From Roridomyces roridus (Eukaryota; Basidiomycota; Agaricomycetes; Agaricales; Mycenaceae): 64,000 nucleotides of DNA. Positions 44,227 through 55,175 of this stretch are shown piece by piece (the first letter of the stretch is position 1; each line of letters begins with the position of its first letter). The notes under the pieces were generated by a model, which was not told the DNA's origin, did no database searches, and saw nothing but the letters and a program-made list of their open reading frames with translations. Position numbers and translations under genes: made by a program. The stretch is taken from contig JARKIF010000002.1 in the NCBI GenBank assembly GCA_029378245.1, forward strand, positions 3,596,001-3,660,000, read 5' to 3'.

Positions 44227-44323
44227 GCGGACGAGGTGCACGGTGCACATTCCTTTCCAATCAGGAATAAGGTCACGCATTCGGATTCTAAAGGAAAGCC
44301 CAGGTTCGATTCCTGGCGTTCGC
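44227..44323 (+). repeat. tRNA-like module A7
   Basis: GCGGACG/CGTTCGC, hairpin GTGCA-CGG-TGCAC (5 Watson-Crick pairs), central CTTTCC/GGAAAG, T-arm CCAGG-TTCGATT-CCTGG. Confidence 0.6.
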
Positions 44324-45083
44324 CTAAGTGGAAAATCCGCCCTTTCATTTTGATCCACCGCGGCAGGAATCCCTGTTATTGTTGTTGACTGACATAGCGA
44401 CTCGCCTCGGCATCGCATCCTGCATCGGCGCGCCTGTGGTTCAACTTGGTATCACATTGCTCCCCTTGAGAGCAGAGAACCGGACTAGGAATCAACTAGA
44501 TTGGAAGGGACTCCGACAATTTCGTATTGCAAAAGAACTTGCGGCGCGAGAATTTATTGAATGGACCAATTTCGACGTCCCTGCCCCAGTGCCTTGATTC
44601 CTAGATATGGACGATTTGGAGGAGTTAGGTTCGATCCCTGCCGTCCCATGAAATTGCAAGAGGTGCTCCTTTTTTTTGCCGGACCACATCTGCTAGCATG
44701 ATGATTCTCCGGAGGGAGCCGCCGTTCTCAAGTGACGTTTGGCGAGTTCGTCTTGTATGTGGAAGGTTTCCCGTTTGTGGCTCTTGAGAAGTGCAACCCG
44801 GTGCATTACCTACAGCGGACTTTGGGTTCCAGTCGAGACTCGACTCGAGTCAGAAGTCTCGGAGTGCAAGCGTGGGTTCGACTCCCAGCGTGCTATCAAA
44901 TTTCGCCGAATTACTGATTTTTGTACTCCAAGGTGACAGTCATATCTTCTTCCGGCTAAAAACTGGCTATTTACCCCGGTCCGAGGTTGCACAAAAGCGC
45001 AAGACGATTCCAACATTCCGCTCCACGTGACTATGTGAACTCGGCAGCAGTAAGCCGCACTGACCAAACACGCACAATTTTGC

Positions 45084-47027
45084 ATGCTCGCGATCCGGAC
45101 TTCTCTTGTCCTTACCCGTCGCTCGTTGCCTCTCCGATCCATCTCGCTTTCTCGCCGCGCGATGGCCGAGATATCGACTACCAGAGAGCCTTCATCGCCC
45201 CCCTCTGGCCCTCCTGCAGCCAAGAAGGCGCGCCTTGACGATCCCCCGAAAGTCGACGTTCAAGGCGACGCTGCTCCTCCTCCAGGCAACGCAAAACCTC
45301 CCAAAAAGTCCAAGAAACAAAAGTTCAAAGATCTACCCGAGGCGTGCTCTTCAGAGGATGTGCTTTGGCAGGAGATCAAGGACATCCTGGGCGCCGAGTA
45401 CGTCGATACCGCTGTCAAGGAGGGCACTGTCCGAAAATCGCCGTTCGAGCAGCGCCAGGAACTCGAGGTCGAGGTTGTCGCGATGAGCTCATCGGGTGCG
45501 TGTGCTATCTCTGTTTCGAGTTCCGAGCTGATTTGGCTTAGGCACCGCGCTGGCCACGTCCTCCTCGGCGAGTCGTCCTTGGGTAGTCGTGGTACCGTTC
45601 TGCGTTCCTGGCGAAACAGCACGCGTCCGAGTGTACAACAACTCCCGTCTGCACTCCGTCGCCGATCTCATCGAGGTTATCACGCCCAATCCCACCATCC
45701 GCGACGACAGCCTCGTCGAGTGCAAGTACTTTGGAACTTGCGGTGGCTGCCAATATCAGGTGCGTTTCCGCCGAACCCTACTTATTCCACTCACTCTCCC
45801 CAAAGATGCTCTCCTACGAAAAACAGCTTGAACTGAAACGCGACGTCGTCGTCAAAGCCTACACCAAGTTCTCCGATATCCCCTCCTCCTCCATGCCGCC
45901 CATCGAATCCACCATGCCCTCCCCTCTGCAATACAACTACCGCACCAAAATCACCCCGCACTTTAACGCGCCCAACAAGACGCAGCGTAGCAATCCGGAC
46001 AATCCGCAAAACGATACGGACAAGCCAAGCTGGTTTAACATTGGTTTCAATCGGGTTGGAACGCAGAAGGTCATTGATATCGAGGACTGTCCCATTTCGA
46101 CTCCGGTGATACGTGCTGCCCTCCCTGCCGTTCGGGCTAATGCGATTGCGTGCGTATACTCTTTTCTTCGCCCGTTCATCGCATCTAACGGTATACAGGA
46201 ATCTTTACACCTACAAAAAAGGCGTCTCTCTCATCCTCCGCGACTCCCTCCCTCTCAGCACGACCAACGCCGACATCGCCGAAAATGGAGAACCGAAACA
46301 CATCTGCGTGACGAACCACCGGGGGCGGGTACGCGAGCGCGTGGGCCCCAACTTGTTCGAGTATCCCGCTTCTTCGTTCTTCCAGAACAACAACTGCGTG
46401 ATGCCTTCGCTGGTGTCGTATGTTCGCGAGAGGATCTTCGACTCCGCGCCCAGTGACACGCCAACCCCGACACATTTAGTCGACACATACTGCGGCGCTG
46501 GCCTCTTCGCCATTTCGCTTGCGTCGAGCTTCAAGATCGTCGCAGGGATCGAGCTCTCGGTCGAGTCGATCCAGGCTGCTTCGATCAACGCCAAGCTCAA
46601 CTCTCTGCCGCCCTTCCCTAGGCCTGTCGGCACCTCGAAGGACAATGTCAACAGAATGATCACCTTCCAGCCGGGCGACGCGACGCAGATTTTCTCGGTC
46701 GTGTCCAAGTTCCCCGCCTCGGAAACCGTCGTCGTCATCGACCCCCCGCGGAAAGGGTGCGATGAGCCGTTCATTGAGCAGCTTGTGGGCTTTGGTGCGC
46801 AGACGGTCGTGTATGTGAGCTGCAATGTGCATACGCAGGCAAGGGATGTTGGGATGATTCTGCGGCGGGATGTTGGTGGTAAAGATGGGAAGGCGAAGGG
46901 CAAGTACGTTTTGGAGAGCGTGAGGGGGTTCGATTTGTTCCCTCAGACGGCGCATGTGGAGAGTGTTGCGGTCTTGAGGCTTGTCGAGGGGCAGACGGAG
47001 GGGATGGACGTCGACTCGGCGGTGTAG
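45084..47027 (+). CDS. TRM2: tRNA (uracil-5-)-methyltransferase TRM2-like
   Basis: SAM-dependent enzyme making m5U54 in the T-loop of tRNA (TrmA/RumA-type). Order: a Lys/Pro-rich N-terminus, a TRAM-like beta-barrel region (VVVPFCVPGETARVRVY), the Cys cluster KYFGTCGGCQYQ, central YNYRTKITPHF and GFNRVGTQKVIDIEDCPI, then SSFFQNNNCVM. The Rossmann SAM site follows (LVDTYCGAGLFAISLA, GIELSVESIQAA), then VIDPPRKGCDEPF and the catalytic VYVSCNVHTQARD (nucleophilic Cys) before LFPQTAHVESVAVL. Introns near 45497-45541, 45760-45804 and 46150-46199 restore the frame. Two starts are possible. The ATG at 45084 adds an Arg/Ser-rich, mitochondrial-like leader (LAIRTSLVLTRRSLPLRS); the second ATG (45162) begins MAEISTT. 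The gene begins about 180 bp after the last tRNA-like module. Confidence 0.9.
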
Positions 47028-47194
47028 AATCGGATCTGGACTCACGGTATTGTGAGTTGTGCATCCGTTGCGTCTTCTTTCATCTAACCTTGTTGCCAGA
47101 TTTCACACCCGAGATTGTATACTTAGGTTTTACCCATAATCTTTATCCATATCGCTTGCAGTTCACATGAACGATTGCTTCCCGTTGACATATA

Positions 47195-48710
47195 ATGGAA
47201 TCCTCGAGATGGGCTCGTGCCCCCTCCGCTTCCATGGACCCGTTTCCGAGTCCCCCGCCCGCAGTGCTGCAGCTGTAAGTGTCTGAATTTCTTGGCGCCC
47301 CCGGGTTAACAGTATCTTGCTCAGGGCGGAGACCCTGGTATGATCTCTCACTGGATTGAAGCACTCTTGCCGACCACACCAGCTCATTGCACACGTCATC
47401 GACCTGGTCCTTTTTGGCTGTCTCAGTGTTCAACTATGTGAGTGAGCCCCAACGAAACGCCAACGACTTATGCATTCCGACAGACTTTTACTACAATGCC
47501 TTCCCTAACGATCGACTCCTAACGAAAAGCCTGGTGTATGGGATTTACGTGCTTGAGCTGGCGATGACGATTGTGATTATCGCTGACATGTTCACGACGT
47601 TTGGACGTGGGTTTGCGGATATTTCGACGCTGGTCAAGGTCAGCTTTCAGTGGTATTTTATACCCATTGTCGGAGGCCTGGGTGAGTTTTTGTATTTCCT
47701 TTAGGGCGGGGTGTTGATCTGTCTCTTCGTACTTAGCTGGCCTGGCGGTTCAATCCTTCTACGCGTATCGGATCTATGTGCTCTCGGGGAGCTGGAGGAT
47801 TCCCTGTCTAATTGCCACCGTAAGAAATGATGATTTGTGTGTCGAATTCCTAACCCCGGTTGCAGGTGTCTCTGACAAGTACCGGCTGTGCAATCGCTGT
47901 TGCGGTTCTTGTGGCACAAAGTAAATATGTGTTCATTTTGGCGAGTTGGATCACGCTGATTGAGAATCTTCGAGCCCCCGAAGTGACAATGCTTCACAAT
48001 CACCAAACTTCAATTGTCTTTGAGGTAAGAGCGAGCCAGGGGACCCGTCAAAATATTGCTCATCGAGTTAGCTTTGGCATGGGACATCTGCATTGTCGGA
48101 TGTATTTATTGCTGTGTGGATGACGAACTATGTGAGGCGTTCTCCCCTCCTGTCAATGTGTTTTTGACCTTGGATTCAGTTGACCAAGAGGGATATTGTC
48201 TTCCGGAAAACCCACGCCATCGTTTCCAAACTAATCCGCTTGATCATGGGGACGGGGTCCATCACTGGTATGTAGTACCACATATTCTCCGACCAGGAAC
48301 GCTGATACTTTGAAGCCATCGTCGCAACGATTACATTGATACTATGCTTCACCTTCCCTGACCGAACGTACTATGCCGTTGGAGCAGGAACTTTGGTGAA
48401 GCTTTATCCGATTACGATGCTCGTCCTTTTGAACTCGCGGATGGAAATTTTGGGTGGGCGTGGGGTGCATACTTCTGTTGACTTTGAAGGAATTACGTCG
48501 GTGCATATTCGCACTCCGACGACACCTGGCCACGGGTTCAGCCGGCCAGCGGTGCACACGATTTCTTCTGATACATTTGCTGGGTCGAGAGATATGCCGA
48601 TTGAGTTGAAGGGGGCTTGCGGGGTGCGTCTTTTCTTCTTTCTTTTGGTTGATTCGTAGTGCGGACGCTGATATGTACAGGTGCAGGCGGAGGATGTTGG
48701 ACATGTGTAG
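47195..48710 (+). CDS. DUF6534-like multi-pass membrane protein
   Basis: Member of a large agaricomycete-specific family of seven-helix membrane proteins without known function. Spliced order: MESSRWARAPS leader, LVLFGCLSVFNY, AFPNDRLLTKSLVYGIYVLE, FQWYFIPIVGGL, VQSFYAYRIYVLSGSWRIP, VSLTSTGCAIAVAVLVAQ, LWHGTSALSDVFIAVWMTNY, LTKRDIVFRKTHAIVSKLIR, TITLILCFTFP and YPITMLVLLNSRMEI, then a Ser/Thr-rich cytosolic tail ending EDVGHV (TAG at 48708-48710). Helix and linker signatures are intact. The usual GPLLIG-type first helix is not clear, so exons 1-2 are tentative. At least seven introns of about 50 nt are used. Confidence 0.75.
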
Positions 48711-49742
48711 ACTGATTATGATTATTAAAGGCGGGCTTCTTGCCCTGGACGGTAGCGTTTCAATTCATTGTGTGGGCATTGGGCGGTGCCGTATCAGGTT
48801 CTTCGGGACCTTGAGCGGGAGCAGATTCTTTTTTATCCAATGATAACCGCTGTCCAGCGGGATGTACAACGGTGAGTAAATACCGAGAAGCGGTCTCACA
48901 GCGGGCGCTTGCATCATCCTTGGCGCGGAGACTGTCTTAGATGCATGACGTTCTCATGTCTACTTGAAACTATTTGTGTCTTTTTGTCGAAACTTGACTC
49001 TATCTCTCTTGCCTATGGAGGCACCCATCGATACCCGTATTTATGAAGCACACTCGAAAGTTCAAGACGAAATTCCGACTCGGATTGATTGACCTAAAAA
49101 GAGAACATCTTGTTATTCAGAGACTGAGAATGGAACTCACGGCGATCTCTGGGCAACCGCGTGGTGCCGCTGACGTCGACGACGGGACTTTGGCTTCCCT
49201 TGCCTGGGTATACGTCCATTGGGCGGTTGAAGTAGCTTCTTTTGGGACGGCTGACAGATTCAAACATTCACTATCCGGTGCGGCAGAACACCAGTCATTT
49301 GCCGATGCTCTGGGACGCTTTCGGTGGATGGTTCGTTACATAGATTAGATTCGCTGGCTTGAAGCTGGGCAGTCTCACAACGTCAACCGCAGATAGCAAA
49401 ATAACGGCTCTCAAAAGCAAATGCCAAAGAAACTTTAAGAAAGCCAATTCAGCAGTCCATTGAGAGTCGAACTCAGCGCAGTCCGTCCTTCGCGAATCGC
49501 CAGCGGCGGCGAAGCACAGTGTGCTCTGCGACTATTCATTTTCGAGAACCATCTTCCTAACTTGTGGATGGATTCTGAACAGTCTTGGGACAGTCCAATA
49601 AACGGTGAACGTAAGTAGTAAGTAGTAAACCCGAATTTATTCTCATGCACGTGTTTCTTGAGCCGCTCCTTCTTCCGAGCCCCGTCATCGAGTTGTCCCA
49701 CGCGGGCAACCGGCCAGCCGCTTCTTGCCTCTTACCACCACC
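48711..49742. other. No gene seen
   Basis: Short frames only. A 101-residue frame at 49043-49348 has no recognisable features and no splice partners. Confidence 0.4.
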
Positions 49743-50485
49743 ATGCTCATCGTTCACCACCTCCAGCGTTCTCAATCCGAACGTATCGTCTGGCTCTGCG
49801 AGGAGTTGGGCATTCCCTACGAGCTCAAGGTCTACCAGCGTGAGCGTGCGACGCTCCTCGCTCCGCCTGAATACAAAGCCCTGTGCGAAATTTTCATCTG
49901 ATTTCTTTATCTCGCTCACAAGTGGCTCGCAGGCACCCGACCGGAACTGCGCCCATTATCCAGGATGGTTCTGTCACCCTCTCCGAGTCGACGGCGATCA
50001 TGGAATACATCGTGCAGAAATACGCTCCCGACACGAGCCTCAAAGTCCCTGCTTCCGACCCCGGCTTTGCGGACTACATCTATTGGTACCAGTACGGCAT
50101 CGGCTCGCTGCAGACCAGCATCGGTACACCTATGATGCTCCGCTGGTCGGGTGCCGATGCTGCCAACGCGATGCTTCAACGCCTTGATCAGCGGCAGGAG
50201 AAGAACCTCAAATTCCTGGATGGGCGGTTGAAAGAGACGAATGCGTACCTTGCGGGTGATGAAGTCACATTGGCAGATATCTATGTGGTGTTCACGCTGA
50301 CGACGATGCGGTTGTTCAGCCCATTTCCGCTGACGGCGTATCCTGGAATTTTGGCGTGGGTGCAACGCGTTGCGGAGAGGCCGGCGTATAAGAGGTTTAT
50401 CGAGAAGGGGGAACAGGGCGATGATCGTGGTGTTGTGCCGACTGTTATGGAGGAGGCGCCGGCGCCCATGCGTCCAGGCGCGTAG
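49743..50485 (+). CDS. Glutathione S-transferase, tandem copy 1
   Basis: Cytosolic detoxifying enzyme. The thioredoxin-like N-terminal domain starts MLIVHHLQRSQSERIVWLCE, with the active-site region just after the first strand and the cis-Pro/Ser glutathione site TAPIIQDG..LSESTAIMEY. The helical C-terminal domain includes YIYWYQYGIGSLQ, ETNAYLAGDEVTLADIYVVF and ILAWVQRVAERPAYKRF, ending APMRPGA. One intron (about 49880-49931) splits KAL from HPTGTAP. The length of about 230 residues is normal for a GST. First of three tandem paralogues. Confidence 0.85.
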
Positions 50486-50644
50486 AAACTTTGTGATTTC
50501 AACCAAAGTTTATTCATGGGAGTCTCTGGGAAAATGGCCGGCCCCTTTATCAAACCGTGAATGACTACAAAACAGCGCTCGGAACGCCGCAACGGTGTCA
50601 GTGTTCCAGAGTGTTCCCCTCACGACCACTTCCTTCCCACCGCC

Positions 50645-51424
50645 ATGCTCATCGTCCACCACCTCCAACGTTCTCAGTCTGAGCGAGTCGTTTGGCTCTG
50701 CGAGGAGCTTGGCATCCCCTACGAACTCAAAGTCTATCGACGTGAGCGCGCGACACTCCTCGCTCCGCCGGAATTCAAAGCCCTGTGAGTAGCCTTCGCT
50801 ACTTTCGTTTATCTCGCTGAAGACATTAGGCATCCCGCCGGAACTGCGCCCATTGTCCAGGATGGAACCATCATCCTCTCCGAGTCGAGCGCCATAATCG
50901 AATACATCACGCAAAAATATGCACAAGACTCACGCCTCAAGCTCTCGGCCTCCGACCCAGGATTCGCGAATTACATCTACTGGTACTACTACGCCATTGG
51001 CTCCCTGCAGAGTTCCCTCGATACCCCTATGTTTTTGCGTGCGTCCGGCGCGGATGCTGCAAACCCGATCGTACAATTCTTGGATCATCGTATGGAAAGG
51101 GGCCTCAAGTTCGTCGATGAGCGGTTGAAGGAGACGAACGCGTATTTGGCGGGCGGGGAGCTCACGCTTGCGGACATCTATATGGTTTTCCAGATGACGA
51201 CGTTGCGGTTGTTCAGCCCTTTTGCGTTGACGGCCTACCCGGGAATTTTGGCTTGGGTGAGGCGTGTTGCAGAGCGGCCGGCGTATAAGAGGTTCATTGA
51301 GAAGGCGGAGCAGGGGGAGGATCGTGGGATCCGACGGCGATGGAGGAGGCGCCCGCGCCGATTCGTCCAGGCGCGTAGAATCGCAGCACCGAGCAATAGC
51401 GCGTGTTCCGACTGCAGAAAATGA
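50645..51424 (+). CDS. Glutathione S-transferase, tandem copy 2, altered C-terminus
   Basis: Paralogue of copy 1 with all core blocks (RSQSERVVWLCEELGIPYEL, TAPIVQDGTIILSESSAI, LTLADIYMVF, AYKRFIEKAEQGEDRG). After EDRG about 4 nt are missing relative to copy 1 (GGTGTTGTGCCG versus GGGATCCG, near 51327). The frame then reads an Arg-rich tail (IRRRWRRRPRRF) and overruns the ancestral stop to 51424. The change hits only the last 20 residues, so the fold is probably kept. One intron near 50785-50830. Confidence 0.8.
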
Positions 51425-51919
51425 ACAGAGTTGGCGATTTCGATGGTAGAGTCACTGCACGGTTACTACCAAACTAAGTACTGCTCGAACCTCGTCAATT
51501 GATGCCGATGTTCCAAGATGTTCCGTTCTCGGCATGGTGCCAAGGCTGGTCATGTGAACCACCTGGTCACGTCCCTGCATTTCTAATCGCCTATTACGCC
51601 GAAACTATTCGTGGCCTCGGATCAGACACGTAATCGCGTTTTGTCACCATGCCGACAGTCAAGATTGGACGCGCTCTCTGTAAATCAGCGACCACAGCTC
51701 AGGGAATGGGTGCGGGCCTTTCCCTAGGAATTCAACGAGGGTCTGGTATCCAACTTGCTCCTTGGAATCGCTGTTTAGCGGCTTTGCTGAGTTCTTGCCA
51801 CTTCAACTTCTTGGTTGAGGAATCCAAATACTTACGATCAGCACACCTTGATTAGCGCCTCGGCAAAGTCTTGAATAAATTCAGGGCATCCCCGACCAAC
51901 CGCCACTTCCCCGACCACC
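51425..51919. other. Spacer with a dispersed repeat
   Basis: Bases about 51433-51570 (GGCGATTTCGAT.., GCCGATGTTCC, GTTCTCGGCATG, GTCATGTGAAC) recur in the same order at about 59765-59880. No gene is seen. Confidence 0.45.
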
Positions 51920-52668
51920 ATGCTCGTCGTGCACCACCTCCAGCGTTCTCAGTCTGAGCGAGTCGTCTGGCTCTGCGAAGAGCTGGGTATCCCCTACGAG
52001 CTCAAAGTCTATCGACGTGACTCCGCGACACTCTCCGCCCCGCCGGAATTCTCAGCATTGTGCGAAACCTTCCGTGTTTCCTTCAGTAACCTCGCTGACG
52101 GCTGAAAATACATAGGCACCCCGCCGCAACTGCGCCCACCGTCCAGGATGGACCGCTCACGCTCCCCGAGTCGAGCGCCATATTGGAGTACATTGTGCAA
52201 AAATACGCACCGGACTCGCGCCTCAAACCCTCCTCCTCCGATCCAAATTTTGCAGAACACACATACTGGTATCACTACGCCATCGGCTCGATGCAGGGCT
52301 TTATCTCGACGCCTATCTTCTTGCGTCTGGCCGGCGTCGACGCCGCGAATCCGGTGGCCCAGGGCCTCGATCAGCGGATGGAGAAGGGGCTCAAACTTGT
52401 GGATGAAAGGCTCAAGGAGACGAACGCATACCTTGCGGGTGGGGAGCTCACGCTCGCGGACATCTATATGGTGTTTAGCGTGACGACGTTGCGGTTGTTT
52501 AATCCGTTTGCGTTGACGGCGTATCCGGGGATTATGGCGTGGGTGAAGCGCATTGCCGAGCGGCCGGGGTACAAGAAGTTCATCGAGAAGGCGGAGCAGG
52601 GTGAACATCGTGGGGTTGTGCCAACTATTATGGAGGAGGCACCGGCGTCGATGTTTTCAGCAATGTAA
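51920..52668 (+). CDS. Glutathione S-transferase, tandem copy 3
   Basis: Same family: MLVVHHLQRSQSERVVWLCE, then TAPTVQDGPLTLPESSAI, HTYWYHYAIGSMQGF, ETNAYLAGGELTLADIYMVF, IMAWVKRIAERPGYKKF, ending APASMFSAM. One intron near 52060-52113. The usual SES of the glutathione site is PES here. It is otherwise intact. Confidence 0.85.
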
Positions 52669-53331
52669 AATTGTAGAAATTTAGATATTCAAAGATGTCT
52701 TACTGGTTCATCCCGATGCCTCTGATGCTCGCATGAAAAGTTGAAGAAACTGTAGCTGCCTTCCGCATTGTACACGCTCGGATTCTTCTTGGAACGCGTC
52801 GGGGTTCAATGAGCAAGTTCAACAAGATCAAGGTTGAGATCGTTGAGAGTATGAGCCACGATCGCAGGAGAGAGATTACAGCTGTTCCCAGAAACGTAAG
52901 AGAAAATCAATTTTGTTCGGGGTATAACCACTATTTTCAAGGAATATCCCGTTTGGAGTGTCTCCGAGTGAGGGTTACTGCGTCTTCCAGATGGGTTCAG
53001 CATTACCACCTTGGTTACGCCGACGCGTCGATATATGGACTCCATCAGTAAAACTACAAGATGCACTCTGAGGACTTTGAGGGATTTGGGAAGTCCTCAA
53101 AGACCAAAAAGACCTGTCTGAGGTCAAAGTTCTCAGGTCTTTACAGAGTAGTGTACCCTCCACCCCAAAGACCACGAGATCTTTCAAAGTCAAATTACCA
53201 CTTGTCAAAGATGTATCAGGTCTTTCCAAAGTTTCTATTCGGGACTCCCAGTGGTCTTTATAGATGTCTTTGAATGACAAATAATGATGATCGTATTCTA
53301 AAATGGGCGAAACAATTTCTATATACGGACA

Positions 53332-55057
53332 TTAATCGATGATGATGACGGCCGGCTCCTCCTCCACCCCATTGCTCTCAGTGTCCGAGGACGCAAGGGA
53401 CGCAGAACGGCGCTTAGCAGCGGCCTTCGAGCCCGGACCCTTGTTTGTATCCGCCGGGATGTACTTGGACGCCAGCTTGTTAACATCCTCCCACTTCTCC
53501 GGCGTCCAGAGCTTGAGCGACGGCACGGGCCGAGTAGCGCGGTGAACCTTGACCATCTTGTCGCCGCGCTCCTCAACGCAATCGCCCCAGTTGTCCTGCG
53601 AGAAGTGATCGGATTGGCTGCGGGTGGGGCCGACATACTCCCCGGACGCCCAGAAGCCGAGCTCACGCTCCCACTGCGAAAGAAATCAGAGCCGAGAAAG
53701 GGAATGTCACCAGTGACGTACCGCCAGCGCCGCCAAGGCCAGCGCACCGACATTGGCCGACTTGTAATCAATACCGGCGGGGAGGCTTTTGAGGTACGCA
53801 AGATGCGCGGCGTAGGTGTACAGGATCGGCTGTGATTGACAATAGCCCTGAGATATGTATGAGTGGTGTCCATGGATCCGGATACAATCACGCACCGATT
53901 TCACCTCCTCGCTCTCAAATTCACGATAATGAAGCACCTTGTTCTTGTCCTTGAGCTCGAGGAGCAGGCCGGCAACGTATTCCCGCATGTCGTCCGGCTT
54001 TTCGAGCTGATAGCCGTCGTACTGCTCCAGCTGAGCGGAGTCAGCGGCGAGGAACGAGGAGAGGTGTATGACATACTTTCAATCGATTGATTAACAAACT
54101 GCTGAGTGTCAGGTAACGTGAGCACGGCCCGACTTACCTTAGGCAAGCCTTTCTGGCCGCCCTGGGCCCGCTCTACTCCCTCCTCCTTGTCGTCGTCCTT
54201 GGCGGGCCCGCCGTACTTCACAATCTCACCCGCGCCCTCGTCTACCTTGCCCCTTTTGAAACTCTTCTTGACACCGTCCGTGAGGCCTGACGTCTTGCCA
54301 GTCTTCGCCTTCTTCTTGGTCTTTGGCACGGTATCGTTTGCGCTGAGGTTTGGTCAGACTGGAAAGAAGGATGCTCCGAGATTACCTCGTCATCGACCGG
54401 CTGCGCTTGTGCCCGCTGGATACCGGAGTACCCGTCACATCTTGAGTGTCGCGCACCAAGAGGATATCATCGCGGGTTTTCTTCGATGGCTTCTTCTTGC
54501 GGCGTGGCACTTGTTCCTCGACGTCGGAGCCATCCTCATCGTGCTCCTCCTCATCTTCACCATCGCCATCACCTTGGTAGTCTTCATCATCATCGGCATG
54601 GGGATCTGGGTGCAAATAAGAACGACGATGAAAAAAATTGTATGTGACGCTGACCGATGTCCATTTCCTCACGCTCCTCGTCACCGAGATCAGGCTCACC
54701 CGGAGGCTGGGACGCACGACTCGCGCGTGGGGGGTCGACTGGATGATGGACCGTGTCTTGATACTCGACGTCTTGCTGGCGTTGCTTGTCTTCAATGGCG
54801 GCAACACGCGCAATCTTGTCGGCCTCATCTTCAGCTACACGCTGCCTTGCCGCAGCAGCCTTTTTGTCATCGGCGGCCTTCTGTGCTGAGGTGCGACGAG
54901 TGCTGACGACGCCTGCGTTGACGGCTGGGTGGATCTTGTCGTTTCCTGGGCGAGTGGTGATCCCAGGTCGAGGCGCCTGAGTCTCGGGAGGAGGAGTGGC
55001 ATCTTCAGGGGCCTTCGATCGAGTGGTGCCCCTCCTCCTTGGAGCTGCGAGGGACAT
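53332..55057 (-). CDS. Accessory protein of the Plavaka-like element
   Basis: Start ATG 55057 (MSLAAPRRRGTTRSKAPED), stop at 53332-53334. The N-terminal half is of low complexity: basic/Pro, then Glu/Asp-rich (DDDEDYQGDGDGEDEEEHDE) and Lys-rich nuclear-type stretches (RRKKKPSKKTR, KTKKKAKTGKT). The C-terminal half is folded-looking: MREYVAGLLLELKDKNKVLH, YTYAAHLAYLKSLPAGIDY, FWASGEYVGPTRSQSDHFSQ, DNWGDCVEE, LKLWTPEKWEDVNKLASKY. The last residues are EEEPAVIIID, which resembles a SUMO-interacting motif. Several short introns are needed. Function unknown. Because it lies between the TIRs it is probably mobilised with the transposase; a DNA- or chromatin-binding partner is a guess. Confidence 0.6.
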
Positions 55058-55175
55058 GGGTAGGAAGAGGGAACGGAGAAAGAATGGTCCGACTGGGTGT
55101 TTTTTCTTCGTTTCAAATTTCGCTTAACAAATCGGTCCCGCTTCATCGCCTCACTCAGCACCGTCGATATCTCCC
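55058..55175. promoter_or_regulatory. Bidirectional promoter of the transposon genes
   Basis: 118 bp separate the two start codons. It contains a T-rich stretch (GTGTTTTTTCTTCG near 55097) but no clear TATA box. Confidence 0.4.

Larger units (their letters stand above)
35984..44905 (+). repeat. Tandem array of tRNA-like modules (families A, A', B, C, D)
   Basis: About 25 modules sit on the plus strand with almost no coding capacity between them. Many copies share: a 7-bp acceptor-like stem (GCGGACG/CGTTCGC in A, CGGACGT/ACGTTCG in B), a compact hairpin with a TGG or CGG loop, a central stem, a T-arm with a B-box (GGTTCGATTCC or GGTTCGACTCC) and a T4-T7 run 15-40 nt downstream. The order C-A-B-D-A2 recurs, giving a higher-order repeat of about 2.5 kb (insertion removed) to 2.8 kb. 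Solo 3' halves occur near 39200, 41745, 44630 and 44880. A-box matches are poor and no anticodon can be assigned, so I do not call these tRNA genes. Confidence 0.75.

Noticed and set aside
35984..44323. Calling the A/B/C modules functional tRNA genes
   Set aside because: No anticodon loop of normal size, poor A-box match, D-loop reduced to three bases, and lengths that vary by internal deletion.
36954..44323. CRISPR array
   Set aside because: Repeats are long, structured, diverged and unevenly spaced, and the genome is clearly eukaryotic.
49043..49348. 101-residue frame as a small gene
   Set aside because: No homology features, no splice partners and no promoter signs.
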